From: Rubripirellula tenax
GTDB taxonomy: Bacteria > Planctomycetota > Planctomycetia > Pirellulales > Pirellulaceae
Direction of reading: 5' to 3'
DNA: 64,000 nt
Assembly (NCBI RefSeq): GCF_007860125.1
Contig: NZ_SJPW01000003.1
Location: 434,001-498,000, forward strand
Shown here: positions 38,501 to 47,746 of the stretch, one piece after another
Numbering within the stretch: the first letter of the stretch is position 1
Layout of the letters: each line of letters opens with the position of its first letter
Notes under the pieces: model-generated
Told to the model about the DNA's origin: nothing
Database searches by the model: none
Seen by the model: the letters and a program-made list of their open reading frames with translations, nothing else
Program-made: the position numbers and the translations under genes

Positions 38501-39373
38501 CTAAAGAATCTTGAAGACGAGCAAGCGTCCGTAAATCAGAACCGAGAGAACGGCCGAGACGGCGAATACGGCCGTCAACGCGCGGATGCCGCTGCGACTG
38601 GAAACACGTGGCACGTCGGTCATTGTGCCTCGGACGCTGATACCGTCGATGCAACAAATGGCGCCAGCGAACGCGCCCGCGATGATCGTCTTTGGCACGA
38701 AGAACAGCAGATCCATCGAACTGAATTCGCTGATGATCCCGTCCAGGAACGTCATCCACGTCTCATGGATCACACCCATGACCCAGCCGATCACATAGCC
38801 GGTGACCACCATCGACGTAGCAATGATGATGGCCAAACAAAAGACGCTGACGACCATGCTTAGAATGCGAGGCATGACCAGGAACGTCATCGGATCAATC
38901 CCCTGGGCGTCCAGCACTTCAACTTCGCCGCCGACCACCATGGTCGCCAACTCGGTAGCGATGGCGATCCCGCTGCGTCCGATCACCACCAAGCATGCCA
39001 ACAACGGCGCCAACTCACGCACGATCGCCTTCCAAAGAATCGGCGCGATCACGTCCGTGGTGACGCCAAGTGTGTCGATCCAAAGTGCCGCCTGAACGAT
39101 GATCAGGATCCCAACCGCCGCGCCGAATCGGATAGCGACGGAAGTCGCGTCCACGCACGTGAATAACAGTTGGCGAGCCAGAACAGATCGGACCGGTCGC
39201 GTCCACGACGTCGGGCGAATCGCCAGAATGAATGTGCCCCACAAGATTGCCAGAATCGACGCCAGCGTGCTGAATCGTCCGACGACTTGGTCGCCCAGCC
39301 ATGCGGCGACGCGACTTGGCCCTGCGAAGGCAAGTTTGCGAGCGTTCGACGGTGCGGTGGACGTTGTAGACAC
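38501..39373 (-). CDS. mlaE: MlaE-family ABC transporter permease
   Basis: 290 residues with five or so membrane segments and the MlaE signature region VRELAPLLACLVVIGRSGIAIATELATMVVGGEVE (about 120-155). It is the permease of MCE-type systems that move phospholipids between the two membranes. It is the first gene of a four-gene minus-strand operon: permease, ATPase-like subunit, MlaD and lipoprotein. The 12 bases to the next gene and the overlaps after that argue for one transcript. Its promoter should lie in the 165 bases upstream. Confidence 0.92.
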   Translation of the reverse strand: MSTTSTAPSNARKLAFAGPSRVAAWLGDQVVGRFSTLASILAILWGTFILAIRPTSWTRPVRSVLARQLLFTCVDATSVAIRFGAAVGILIIVQAALWIDTLGVTTDVIAPILWKAIVRELAPLLACLVVIGRSGIAIATELATMVVGGEVEVLDAQGIDPMTFLVMPRILSMVVSVFCLAIIIATSMVVTGYVIGWVMGVIHETWMTFLDGIISEFSSMDLLFFVPKTIIAGAFAGAICCIDGISVRGTMTDVPRVSSRSGIRALTAVFAVSAVLSVLIYGRLLVFKIL

Positions 39374-39538
39374 ACTCCAGTGGTTCGGCTAGCACCGACC
39401 GTGCCTGCCAGCAAAACCCGAACAACCGGATTTGCTAGCAAATGAGCCTGACGCTTCAATGGTTGCAACCGGCACAACCGGACCGCGGCATTCGACGCGG
39501 CGAGCTTGCGACGCCACCGCATCGTTAGTACTGCAAAG

Positions 39539-41059
39539 TCAGGTGATGGCGCGAACAACGACCCGCGCACCCTGTTTGCCGATCACACGGACCTGCGTGC
39601 CGCTGTCGACGAAATCGCCTTCGGTCGCGACATCCACCAAAACATCACCGACTTGGATTCGCCCACTCGGACGCAGCGGCGAAACGGCTTCGCCAACGTC
39701 GCCGATCTGGACCCGTTGCCATCCGGGCAAGGCTGACAGATCGGCGGAATCGTCCACGGCACCGTCGACGCCAGCGACCACGGGCGGCTGCAACGTCAAT
39801 CGGCTCAGCCCCGGAATCTCGCCGATGTACTGTGACAAGAAAAACAGGGCGACCAAGAAAATTGTAAACGCTCCCACGACGGTCAACACGTCGTACCCAA
39901 GCGTGCCCAGTTGTTCCGAGTTCTCGGGAATCAAAACGCGTCGCGACGCCATCACCAAAGATCCCAAGACCAGCCCGATGCCTCCCAATCCCGCGATGCC
40001 GAAGCCGGGAATCACGAACAGCTCGCAAGCGATAAAGACCAACCCGAGTGCGAACAAAATGACTTCCAACCAACCCGACGTACCGGCCGCAAACCGGCTC
40101 CAGAAAAACAAACTGAAACACAGCAGCGACATCAATCCGCCGACGCTAATACCCGGCGCCGTCAGCTCGACGACTAACGCGATCAAGCCGATCACGATCA
40201 AAAAGAACGTCATCCAACCGGTGTTCAAGAATCTCGCGATCCCTTCGGCCCATGTCGGCGAAAGCACTTCGATCGGCATATCGACGTCCAAAATTTCGCC
40301 GAGCTGGTCGCTGCTATCGAACGTTTGATCCGCGACTCCCATTTCGACCAAACGTTTTCCGTTGGCGATGAAGAACATTTCTTTTCCGCCTTCGCGGATG
40401 GGTTTACCGCGATCCCAGTTTTCGGCTTCTTCAAACGCTTCCCATTCTTTGTCCGAAAAGAAGCGTTCTTCCCCTGACTCTTTGTTCGTCGCGGTGAAGA
40501 CGATCATATCTTTGTCCGTCATCTTTTCGGCCAGCACCGGTGGACGTCCCGTCGCCGCGGCCGTGTCGCGAGCCTTTTGGGCCACCATGCTGCGACTCTT
40601 CGCTTCGGCATAACGGAACTCGCCGCTCATCCCCAAGACGATCACACCGGCGTCACCCATCCGGGCACCTGGTTTCATGATAATCTTGTCGCAAGCCAGT
40701 GCGAACAGCGCGGCGCCGCTGATCGCATCGCGCTGGATCATCGCGACGGTTTCGACGTTGTCGGCTTCCAACAGCATGTCCATCAACTCGAACGTCACGT
40801 CGACGCGGCCGCCGGGGCTGTTGATATCGAAGATAACAACGTCGACGCCCGATGCGACCGCTTGCTCGAATTTTCGTTTCAGGATCGAGCCGCTGAGCGG
40901 GTTCAGATCTTCGTGCAGCTCGATGATCACGGCCCTGCGCCGGGAACTCGGTTCGCTCTTGAACACTTGCGACAGTGCGGGAACCGGCATCATGACGCCA
41001 ACCATCGCCAGCATCAGCCAATAGAGTAGTGTTCGGCTAGCCATATTGATTCCAGTCAT
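39539..41059 (-). CDS. NfeD-family membrane protein with ClpP-like serine-protease domain
   Basis: 506 residues from the ATG at 41059; a TTG four codons upstream and an ATG at 41044 are alternatives. A signal segment (about 8-30) is followed by a ClpP/NfeD1b-like domain (about 45-270; AVIIELHEDLNPLSGSILKRKFEQAV, FDINSPGGRVDVT, and DAISGAALFALACDKIIMKPGARMGDAGV, where the serine of AIS aligns with the catalytic one of the family). Four to five membrane segments (about 285-425) and a C-terminal OB-fold NfeD domain (about 440-505; GDVGEAVSPLRPSGRIQVGDVLVDV) complete the long form. Such proteins are membrane proteases linked to stomatin/prohibitin partners; none is adjacent. Confidence 0.9.
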   Translation of the reverse strand: MTGINMASRTLLYWLMLAMVGVMMPVPALSQVFKSEPSSRRRAVIIELHEDLNPLSGSILKRKFEQAVASGVDVVIFDINSPGGRVDVTFELMDMLLEADNVETVAMIQRDAISGAALFALACDKIIMKPGARMGDAGVIVLGMSGEFRYAEAKSRSMVAQKARDTAAATGRPPVLAEKMTDKDMIVFTATNKESGEERFFSDKEWEAFEEAENWDRGKPIREGGKEMFFIANGKRLVEMGVADQTFDSSDQLGEILDVDMPIEVLSPTWAEGIARFLNTGWMTFFLIVIGLIALVVELTAPGISVGGLMSLLCFSLFFWSRFAAGTSGWLEVILFALGLVFIACELFVIPGFGIAGLGGIGLVLGSLVMASRRVLIPENSEQLGTLGYDVLTVVGAFTIFLVALFFLSQYIGEIPGLSRLTLQPPVVAGVDGAVDDSADLSALPGWQRVQIGDVGEAVSPLRPSGRIQVGDVLVDVATEGDFVDSGTQVRVIGKQGARVVVRAIT

Positions 41060-41126
41060 CGAAGCTCGCAAAAAGGGTCCGTTTTGCGTTCATTGTATCC
41101 AGTGATCTTCTGGGAACGAAAACGAA

Positions 41127-42752
41127 TCAGATGCGGCGCCAAAAAGTCGGAAAAATCAACACTAAAACACTGTAGACCTCGACTCGCCCCAGCATCATCA
41201 GCCAAACGAAGAGCAATTTCGCACCTTGGCTGAATCCGGCATAGTTCTTCGTCGGGCCCACCACACCCAGGCCGGGACCAATGTTGTTCAGCGTCGCCGC
41301 GACGGCGCTTGCCGAATCCAACAGCTTCTCGTCCAACGTGTTTTTGCGGATCAATTGCTTCGTCGGGTCACCGCTCGATTCGACCGACCCGGCGGTCTCT
41401 GCTTCGGCAACACCCCAAGTGCTGCTGGGCTCGAACGTGACCAACAAAAACCACGAAACGACAAAGATGGCCAAGATCATGGCGAAATAAACGACGATTC
41501 CGTGCGCCAGGTTGGGATCGTCGATCGTCATTCCGCCAATGCGGAGCCGGCGAATGACTCGCGGGCGATGCGACTTTTCGATTTCTTGCCTCAATATTTT
41601 GTAGAACAGGATGTGGCGAATCACCTTCATTCCACCGCCCGTGCTGCCCGCGCAACCGCCCACAAACATCAGCAACAACAGAATGCCGCGACCGAAGTTG
41701 TTCCAACGATCAAAGTCGGCCGTCCCGTAACCCGTCGTCGTCAACACCGAGACGACCTGGAACATGCCGTTGCGAAGCGAATCGCTGAACGTCGCGAAGC
41801 CTGCGTCGCCCGATCGCATTCCAAACACGACCACACCAGCGGTCACGACTGCAATGATGCCGATGAATGTTCGAAACTCGACATCGCGAAACAACCGCTT
41901 GGGTCCGTCCAACAGCGTTAAGTACAACAGCGTGAAGTTCGAACCGGCCAAGATCATGAACCCGATCGTGGTGTAGTCGATCAGGCTGCTTGTGAACTGT
42001 CCGTGGCTGGCGTTGTATGTGCTAAAGCCGCCGGTCGCCATCGTCCCGAACGCATGACACAACCCGTCGAAGCATGTCATGCCTTCCAACACGTAGGTGA
42101 TCGTCAAAATAATATTCAGCCCGACGTAGATCGCGGCAAATGCCAAAGCCGTTGCTTGCATCCGCGGCATACTGCCTTCTTTGGTCGGCCCCGGCATCTC
42201 AGCCCTCATCATCGCCTTGCCCGCCGATCCTTGACCCAGAATCGCGACAAACAAAACGACGATGCCCAGCCCACCCAGGAAGTGCGTCCACGATCTCCAG
42301 AACAGGATGCAGTGAGGCACCAAACCGGGCGACTCAAGATCCGTCAAAACGGTCGCGCCGGTGGTACTGAATCCGGACTGCGATTCGAACATCGCTTCGA
42401 TGAACGTGATCGGCGATCCTTCACTGATTTGCGTGCCCGACAAATAGAACGGAAGCGCCCCCAACACGGTTGCCAAAACCCAGCTGAGCCCGACCACGGC
42501 CATCGCTTCTTTTTGAAACAGATGCCCGCCGCGATGCTTGCGGCCGATGGCTCGAAACACCACGCCGATGAACATGCAGATCGCCATGCTCAACAGAAGT
42601 CCACGTGCACCGGCGACCTCGAAACCGTCGGCCGCCGGCAGATAGGTGCGTTTGGCCAGTGCGGGAATCGCGAACGGCAGACTGAAAGCCATCGATCCGC
42701 CGATCAACAAACAAATCGAGCCGAGGACGCGAAAGAGTAGCGGGAAATTCAA
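41127..42752 (-). CDS. trkH: TrkH-family potassium uptake protein
   Basis: 541 residues with the TrkH/KtrB pattern of repeated pore loops: [46 protein letters not shown] and [14 protein letters not shown], each carrying the selectivity-filter glycine. About ten membrane segments. It conducts K+ with a cytoplasmic regulatory ring (TrkA), which is not encoded nearby. It stands upstream of the NfeD gene on the same strand, 67 bases away, with no obvious functional link. The C-terminal insert before the last pore loop is Ser- and Glu-rich. Confidence 0.95.
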   Translation of the reverse strand: MNFPLLFRVLGSICLLIGGSMAFSLPFAIPALAKRTYLPAADGFEVAGARGLLLSMAICMFIGVVFRAIGRKHRGGHLFQKEAMAVVGLSWVLATVLGALPFYLSGTQISEGSPITFIEAMFESQSGFSTTGATVLTDLESPGLVPHCILFWRSWTHFLGGLGIVVLFVAILGQGSAGKAMMRAEMPGPTKEGSMPRMQATALAFAAIYVGLNIILTITYVLEGMTCFDGLCHAFGTMATGGFSTYNASHGQFTSSLIDYTTIGFMILAGSNFTLLYLTLLDGPKRLFRDVEFRTFIGIIAVVTAGVVVFGMRSGDAGFATFSDSLRNGMFQVVSVLTTTGYGTADFDRWNNFGRGILLLLMFVGGCAGSTGGGMKVIRHILFYKILRQEIEKSHRPRVIRRLRIGGMTIDDPNLAHGIVVYFAMILAIFVVSWFLLVTFEPSSTWGVAEAETAGSVESSGDPTKQLIRKNTLDEKLLDSASAVAATLNNIGPGLGVVGPTKNYAGFSQGAKLLFVWLMMLGRVEVYSVLVLIFPTFWRRI

Positions 42753-42975
42753 GGATTTCGGCAGGGGAAAGAGACAGAGATGGCAACCAACGCGACGGTT
42801 CTGGGTCGTGAGTTTAACGTCAACCGGGTTAGTCTGTTAGCTGGCCCGATTTCCCCAGCCCGACTCCCCCTCAGCCCGCCAAACCGGCTTGGTCCCCTCA
42901 AATGCCAACCGTTCGTGAACCTCCGGGCCCAAGGGCATATCATGAACAAAAAACTCCAACGCCCAAGGCAAACGC

Positions 42976-43686
42976 ATGTGTGGCCGAATGACAATGAGGA
43001 CTCCGCCCACCCAGTGGTGCCAACAGTTCCTGCCGCAAATCGATCCTTCGGCTTTCGACCTGGACTTTACCGCCCGTTACAACATCGCCCCCACCCAGTC
43101 GGTGACCTGCGTCTTGCCGGCCGCGACGACAACATCCGACGGCAATGGGTGGTCGGTCGAAATGATCCGCTGGGGTCTGGTTCCGCCCTGGGCGGACGAA
43201 CTGGGGATCGGCAGTCGCATGATCAACGCTCGCTGCGAAACCGTCGCCGAAAAGCCGTCGTTTCGAAAAGCATTCACTCACCAACGATGCTTGGTTGTTG
43301 TCGACGGCTACTATGAATGGAAAAAGACGGACGCCGGAAAACAGCCGTATCTGATCGAGTCCGTCGGGCCACCGGGAACCGTCATCGCGATGGCGGGGTT
43401 GTGGGAAACGAACACGAAAGCATCGCCGGACGGAACACCGATTCGGACTTGCACGATTATAACGACGACGGCCAACGACCAAACGGCGGACGTGCACGAC
43501 CGTATGCCAGTGATGCTGGACCAGAAAGACTATCAAGCTTGGCTGGACCCCGCTTTCACGAATTCGCACGCTTTGCAATCCATGCTGGTGCCCGCGGACT
43601 CGGATCAATTGAGGATGATGCCGGTGACACGTTTCGTGAACAACGCGCGAAACGAAGGCCTCCAATGCGTTGAACCGATGGGATAA
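42976..43686 (+). CDS. SOS response-associated peptidase (SRAP; YedK/HMCES-like)
   Basis: 236 residues starting MCGRMT, so the catalytic cysteine is residue 2 once the methionine is removed. The conserved PTQ after NIAPTQ, the MIRWGLVPPWA segment, NARCETVAEKPSFRKAF, the EWKK active-site region (VVDGYYEWKK) and VHDRMPVML with its histidine all match the family. SRAP proteins form a covalent, self-reversing thiazolidine link with abasic sites in single-stranded DNA, shielding them during replication. It is a single gene; no LexA box was searched for in detail and none was obvious. Confidence 0.95.
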   Translation: MCGRMTMRTPPTQWCQQFLPQIDPSAFDLDFTARYNIAPTQSVTCVLPAATTTSDGNGWSVEMIRWGLVPPWADELGIGSRMINARCETVAEKPSFRKAFTHQRCLVVVDGYYEWKKTDAGKQPYLIESVGPPGTVIAMAGLWETNTKASPDGTPIRTCTIITTTANDQTADVHDRMPVMLDQKDYQAWLDPAFTNSHALQSMLVPADSDQLRMMPVTRFVNNARNEGLQCVEPMG

Positions 43687-43868
43687 AAACTTGCCCAGTC
43701 ATCACAACCCGACCGATCCGGCGAATTGATGACTTCCGGTTAACGAATACGCTCGTTCGTCGATTTTGAGGGAATGTGTTTTTTGGTCCTGTGACACTTG
43801 AGGGTAGCGGACCCGATGTTCGATACGAGTTGTGACACCTCCCCCCGTCAAGCTCGATGGTAACTTCC

Positions 43869-44750
43869 ATGCGTCAACTCATTCTCACTGCATTCATCAC
43901 CACAGCGATCCTCGCTGTGCGGCCATGCCATGGCCAAAGCACGATCTCTGATAATCCACTCGAGCTCACGTTTGGAAAAGCGTTCTGGGGTGTCATGCTG
44001 CCCGAATACAAAGTCGGCACCGACGCCAATGGTGGCAACGCTTTTCAAGACGACGGCGACACACTGGGCGCACTGTGGGAATTGAAAGCGGTACGACGTT
44101 TTCTTGGAACGCGAACAAGCTTTGAAACCGAAGCGTTCTACGGACTTGCGCGAGCAAACTCCAACGCGGACACGATCGATGTCGATGTTCCCAATCCGCT
44201 AAGCGGTGCCAACAGCGCCTTTTCGGGTGGACGCAGTCATTTGGATGCGGACGTCGATCACTATGGATATGACTTCGCGCTTCGAGATACTTGGCAAACG
44301 CGTTTCGGTGGTTTGTCCGCCGGTTGCGGATTCTCTTACATGGCGTTCGACCAAGACTTTAATGTCGAATACGGCGGAGCCCGCTTGTTCAAGGAATCGC
44401 TCGACTCAGACTTTGTCGGTGGCAAGGCGTTCGTTGGTTGGGACGGTTTCGTCCTGGGTCGTGCCAGCAATCTGGACCTGATCTTCGGCTACTACGATAT
44501 GGACGCCGACTATCACTTTGCGGGTGGCTCGGTCGCTGGATCCGGAAGCGACAAGATCAGCCGCAACTCGGGGACGGTCGAGGCGTCGTATACGACCCGA
44601 GCAAATCTGGGCAAGTGGCTGGTCGGGTTTACAACCTCGGCCACCTATATCTCGCGAATCGCAAAGATCGAACGAGCAGCCAATGGTTCGGCAATGCTGG
44701 GCACCGACGATGCCGCAACCGTGCGTGCGATGTTCGAAATCTTCCTTTAA
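43869..44750 (+). CDS. Exported beta-rich protein, possible outer-membrane beta-barrel
   Basis: 293 residues from the ATG at 43869 (an ATG four codons earlier is possible). A signal peptide ends near CHGQS. The mature part alternates polar and hydrophobic residues with many aromatic residues, as in barrel strands: FGKAFWGVMLPEYKVG, FETEAFYGLARANS, SAGCGFSYMAFDQDFNVEYGG, NLDLIFGYYDMDADYHFAGG, LVGFTTSATYISRI and a final AMFEIFL with Phe near the C-terminus. I do not recognise a named family. A barrel is the best guess, as a structural reading of the strand pattern only. It converges with the zinc-ribbon gene, with three bases between the stops. Confidence 0.65.
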   Translation: MRQLILTAFITTAILAVRPCHGQSTISDNPLELTFGKAFWGVMLPEYKVGTDANGGNAFQDDGDTLGALWELKAVRRFLGTRTSFETEAFYGLARANSNADTIDVDVPNPLSGANSAFSGGRSHLDADVDHYGYDFALRDTWQTRFGGLSAGCGFSYMAFDQDFNVEYGGARLFKESLDSDFVGGKAFVGWDGFVLGRASNLDLIFGYYDMDADYHFAGGSVAGSGSDKISRNSGTVEASYTTRANLGKWLVGFTTSATYISRIAKIERAANGSAMLGTDDAATVRAMFEIFL

Positions 44751-44753
44751 TCG

Positions 44754-45494
44754 CTAAGCGATGCGTCGGTATCGCGGACTGTGGCCGGACAGTTGATCCG
44801 TCAGATCCGAATGAATCTCGGCAAGCATGTCCGTCATCAATCGCGTTGACTTACCCCAGTCATAAAGCTGGCCCGAAATGGTCGTGTTCAACGTGATCCG
44901 GCTATACCCTTCACACACTTCGATCAAGATGTGAATTCGCCCTCGATTGGTAATCAATCCGGACGGTAGCTCAGCACTGAGCGAACATTGGTCCGGCCCT
45001 TGATGGACCTGATCGATCACCAACGCTTTGGATGCGATTGTGCAAAGCGTGGCCAGCATCAAACGCCCCGGCACCGCATCGAAAATGCTTTGAGCCTGGC
45101 GGTCCGTCTTGATACCAAGTTTGTCGTAGATTGGCAGAATCGCCTTGGTAAACTTCGCCAGCGAAAAGCCGATCGGCGAGACCGCATCGAACACTTCCAA
45201 CAGGTCTTCGCCGGTCACGCCCGGTTGCGATTTCTTTGCCGATGCAGTGATCCGGTTTCTCGCGACCGGATGATTCAGAACGGTCTGATATTGAATCGAC
45301 TTCGTCCAATCGGACGCGTCGTCGACCAGAATCGCATCCACGATCGCATCGCTGGTTTCAATCGAATGCGTCAACGCGACGTCAAGATCAACGACTTCGG
45401 GCGTATCAAAAGGGCCCGCCAAATCTGTTTGGTTCTTTCCGCAAGCGGCACAAAATCTTGCCGCTCCGTCGGCTCCGCAATGGACACAAAACAT
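44754..45494 (-). CDS. Zinc-ribbon protein of unknown function
   Basis: 246 residues from the ATG at 45494, chosen because the zinc ribbon begins there (MFCVHCGADGAARFCAACGK, two CxxC pairs) and the frame further out has no family sense. The ribbon is followed by an acidic linker and a domain of about 170 residues with helices and strands (ITASAKKSQPGVTGEDLLEVFDAV; GRIHILIEVCEGYSRITLNTTI) that I do not recognise. No signal peptide or membrane segment. It is likely cytoplasmic. No clear operon partner. Confidence 0.7.
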   Translation of the reverse strand: MFCVHCGADGAARFCAACGKNQTDLAGPFDTPEVVDLDVALTHSIETSDAIVDAILVDDASDWTKSIQYQTVLNHPVARNRITASAKKSQPGVTGEDLLEVFDAVSPIGFSLAKFTKAILPIYDKLGIKTDRQAQSIFDAVPGRLMLATLCTIASKALVIDQVHQGPDQCSLSAELPSGLITNRGRIHILIEVCEGYSRITLNTTISGQLYDWGKSTRLMTDMLAEIHSDLTDQLSGHSPRYRRIA

Positions 45495-45725
45495 CGGGCT
45501 CGCTTCCTGATTCGGATTTTCCGGTTTCCACACATGGGACGCTACCGGAAACCGTACCGAAAATCCGAAAGGGGGGGCAAGATGCAATTTTCATCGAGCG
45601 ACCATGCCAAAACCGCGATCGGATGCCGTCTCATTAGTCAACCAGCGTTCACAATGGACGGCAGAACCCGCCGGCTCCCGAACGAAGCAGGAGCCGAGCG
45701 AATGCCCGAACTTTCGATAGCGAAA

Positions 45726-46772
45726 TCAAACGTTCGATCTCGCGATGCGATTTTTGCGTTGGCGAACAAACATGACAGCACCCAACGCCGCGAAAACGGC
45801 CAAAGAAGTGGGCTCCGGAACAGCGGCAGCGCCGATGTTCGCGTAGCCGATGTCTTTGAGAATTCCGATCTCAATGGGCGAGTAAGTTCGAATGTCGAAC
45901 TGACCTGCGCCGAACGTCGATGAGTGGTTCATCATGCTTTCGATCTTTCCGTCCGCCGGATTATAGAAATCCGTGTCCAAGTGGGAGCCTGAGCTGCCGG
46001 CTCTCCACGCATTCGGCGAATACAGATAAACGGGACCGCCGGCGGCGGCGACAGCGTTTGCACCGTTGAATTGCAACCCTGCCATACCCGCGCCGCCAAG
46101 GGACGCTGCGTCCCATCGGCCACCATCAAGAACGCCCGCAAAGTCGATGATCGAGTTACCGTTCATGTCCGCAACGAACTCATCGAATGGCGACCAAACG
46201 GACGCGGTTCCCGGCATATCGCCATAACCGCTGCTACCGTTCTGGTTGATATCGCTTGCAAATCCAATTGCGTGGGTGAGTTCGTGAATCGCGGTGGAAA
46301 TTAGATCGAGCTGGCCCGGACCAATGACGTCCAGAGGAGCCCAATCGAAGTTTTGGAAGTCCCAACTGACGCTACCGTCTGCACCAGGACTAGGGTCCGC
46401 GCCGCCAAGAATCTTTGTCATCACGTCGCCGCGGCCAGAAAAACCATTCGAAGCTGGTCTCGCTCCACTGAAGTTAGAGCCCGCGCTCGCCAACAGACTG
46501 CTGTCGGTCGTATCCCCTTTCACATCCAAGTCGATGCTGGCCGAATAGCTTGGCCCAAGAACCGACGACACGTAGTCGCCGGCGCGTTGCAAGCCAGCTC
46601 GTCGATCGGCAACGACTTGGCCATTGGCATTGAATCCAACGTCCACGGCATCAAGAAAGTTAAAGTTGAAGATCACACCAGCAAATGCTTGGTTCGTTGT
46701 CGCGAAACCGACAGAGAACGCAAGGGCCGTCAGAAACAAAACACTGCAATGACGTTGAATTCTTCGACGCAT
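45726..46772 (-). CDS. Secreted PEP-CTERM metalloprotease (HExxH, NF038122-like)
   Basis: 348 residues from the ATG at 46772, preceded by a GAAGGTGAG ribosome site; the frame stays open upstream but with no signal peptide. Signal peptide to about residue 31. Zinc motif HELTHAIGFASD (H163, E164, H167, with G170 and D174 downstream) matches the metzincin-like pattern. The C-terminus is a PEP-CTERM sorting tail (VPEP at about 313, hydrophobic helix, then RQRKNRIAR), so the protein is likely processed by exosortase and placed at the surface. Calcium-like acidic stretches (DINQNGSSGYGD; DMNGNSIIDF) lie in the catalytic part. Similar PEP-CTERM proteases of unknown substrate occur in planctomycetes. 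Confidence 0.88.
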   Translation of the reverse strand: MRRRIQRHCSVLFLTALAFSVGFATTNQAFAGVIFNFNFLDAVDVGFNANGQVVADRRAGLQRAGDYVSSVLGPSYSASIDLDVKGDTTDSSLLASAGSNFSGARPASNGFSGRGDVMTKILGGADPSPGADGSVSWDFQNFDWAPLDVIGPGQLDLISTAIHELTHAIGFASDINQNGSSGYGDMPGTASVWSPFDEFVADMNGNSIIDFAGVLDGGRWDAASLGGAGMAGLQFNGANAVAAAGGPVYLYSPNAWRAGSSGSHLDTDFYNPADGKIESMMNHSSTFGAGQFDIRTYSPIEIGILKDIGYANIGAAAVPEPTSLAVFAALGAVMFVRQRKNRIARSNV

Positions 46773-47167
46773 GGACTCACCTTCGGGTTGAGAGGTACCA
46801 CTTGGGGCAACACCGACTGATGCTGAGAGGTACTCATTTCGATTACTAAAACGCCCAGCAAGGAGCAGGCATATACCGCCACCGCAACTCTGGGGACATA
46901 GGCCGCATTCACCGACTTTCCCAATTAGCAAAAACAAGCAGGCTCCAGCGAAATTTCCTCCTCAAAGTCGAAATCCATTGCGAGTTCCCGTTGCGTAACC
47001 GCCTAACCCGGCCTCCTCGCCTTGGATTGTATCCCTGCTATGTGGATTCGGCGGCCGGGTCCACCCACGACAAACGTCGGCGGGCGATAGACTTCCTGGT
47101 TGGGCGACCGCGATAGGTCACGTGTGACGACGCACAAATCCGAAATTTGAACAAACGAGAGTCGCTT
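46773..47167. other. Divergent intergenic region, no gene seen
   Basis: The 395 bases between the starts of the metalloprotease (minus strand) and the next plus-strand gene contain no frame that looks coding. Promoters for both directions are expected; I could not point to one with confidence. Confidence 0.5.
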
Positions 47168-47578
47168 GTGAACGAAATTCGACTGGAATACTTCTTCCTG
47201 CCGATTTACCTGCAACTGCAATCGAATCCGGGTAGCGAAGATGTCGTCGTGGATCAACGAACCATACTTGGAACCTTTGAATTCTTGCGGTTGCCGGTAC
47301 AAGCCGCGTTCCATTTTGCAGCACTGCTAGAGCAAGGCGCCGACAATGCATCGAGTACGCCCGTCGTTGACGGAGACGTGGGGGAAATCAGTGGTATCTT
47401 TGTCCGCAAGCTTGGAACGGGAAGCATCCGCGTCGGACTCTCGGTGAAACGCGCCGGTTCCATCCGGCTTGCGATCTACACAACGGTGGGCAGAAAACGC
47501 CACCGAAGCCGACCAAAGATCTCAGTCTCCGAGGCGCGCCGTTTTGCCACCTTTCTTCGACAAGCCAATGCCAATTGA
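47168..47578 (+). CDS. Small protein of unknown function
   Basis: 136 residues from the GTG at 47168; a TTG seven codons upstream is an alternative. It is predicted soluble, with short strands (IRLEYFFLPIYLQLQ; GSIRVGLSVKRAGSIRLAIYTTV) and a basic C-terminal part (GRKRHRSRPKISVSEARRFATFLRQ). I do not recognise a family. It lies between a PEP-CTERM metalloprotease and a large unknown secreted protein in a stretch whose base use looks less uniform than the rest. Confidence 0.5.
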   Translation: MNEIRLEYFFLPIYLQLQSNPGSEDVVVDQRTILGTFEFLRLPVQAAFHFAALLEQGADNASSTPVVDGDVGEISGIFVRKLGTGSIRVGLSVKRAGSIRLAIYTTVGRKRHRSRPKISVSEARRFATFLRQANAN

Positions 47579-47746
47579 GATGCTGCCCAACGCGTACAAA
47601 TTCAAAAACAACTTGAAGTACTGCGAATCGAAACTGACGGACTAACACAGCAAGCTTCCAAGACATCGGCGTCACCGACGCGACCGAGAACAAGCTCCGG
47701 CCGATCATGGATGAAGATTCTGTGACTTTCAACGAAACGGACCAAA

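Noticed and set aside
39432-40328. Long plus-strand open frame of about 300 codons
   Set aside because: It lies antisense to the NfeD gene, which has complete domains; the frame is Thr/Ser/Pro-rich without a family match, as expected of a shadow in GC-rich DNA.
43697-43734. Eight-base inverted repeat (AGTCATCA / TGATGACT) after the SRAP gene
   Set aside because: The 22-base loop and lack of a T-run make it a weak terminator candidate; could be chance.
44988-45923. Plus-strand open frame of 311 codons
   Set aside because: Runs antisense to the zinc-ribbon gene and into the metalloprotease; no family sense and very basic.
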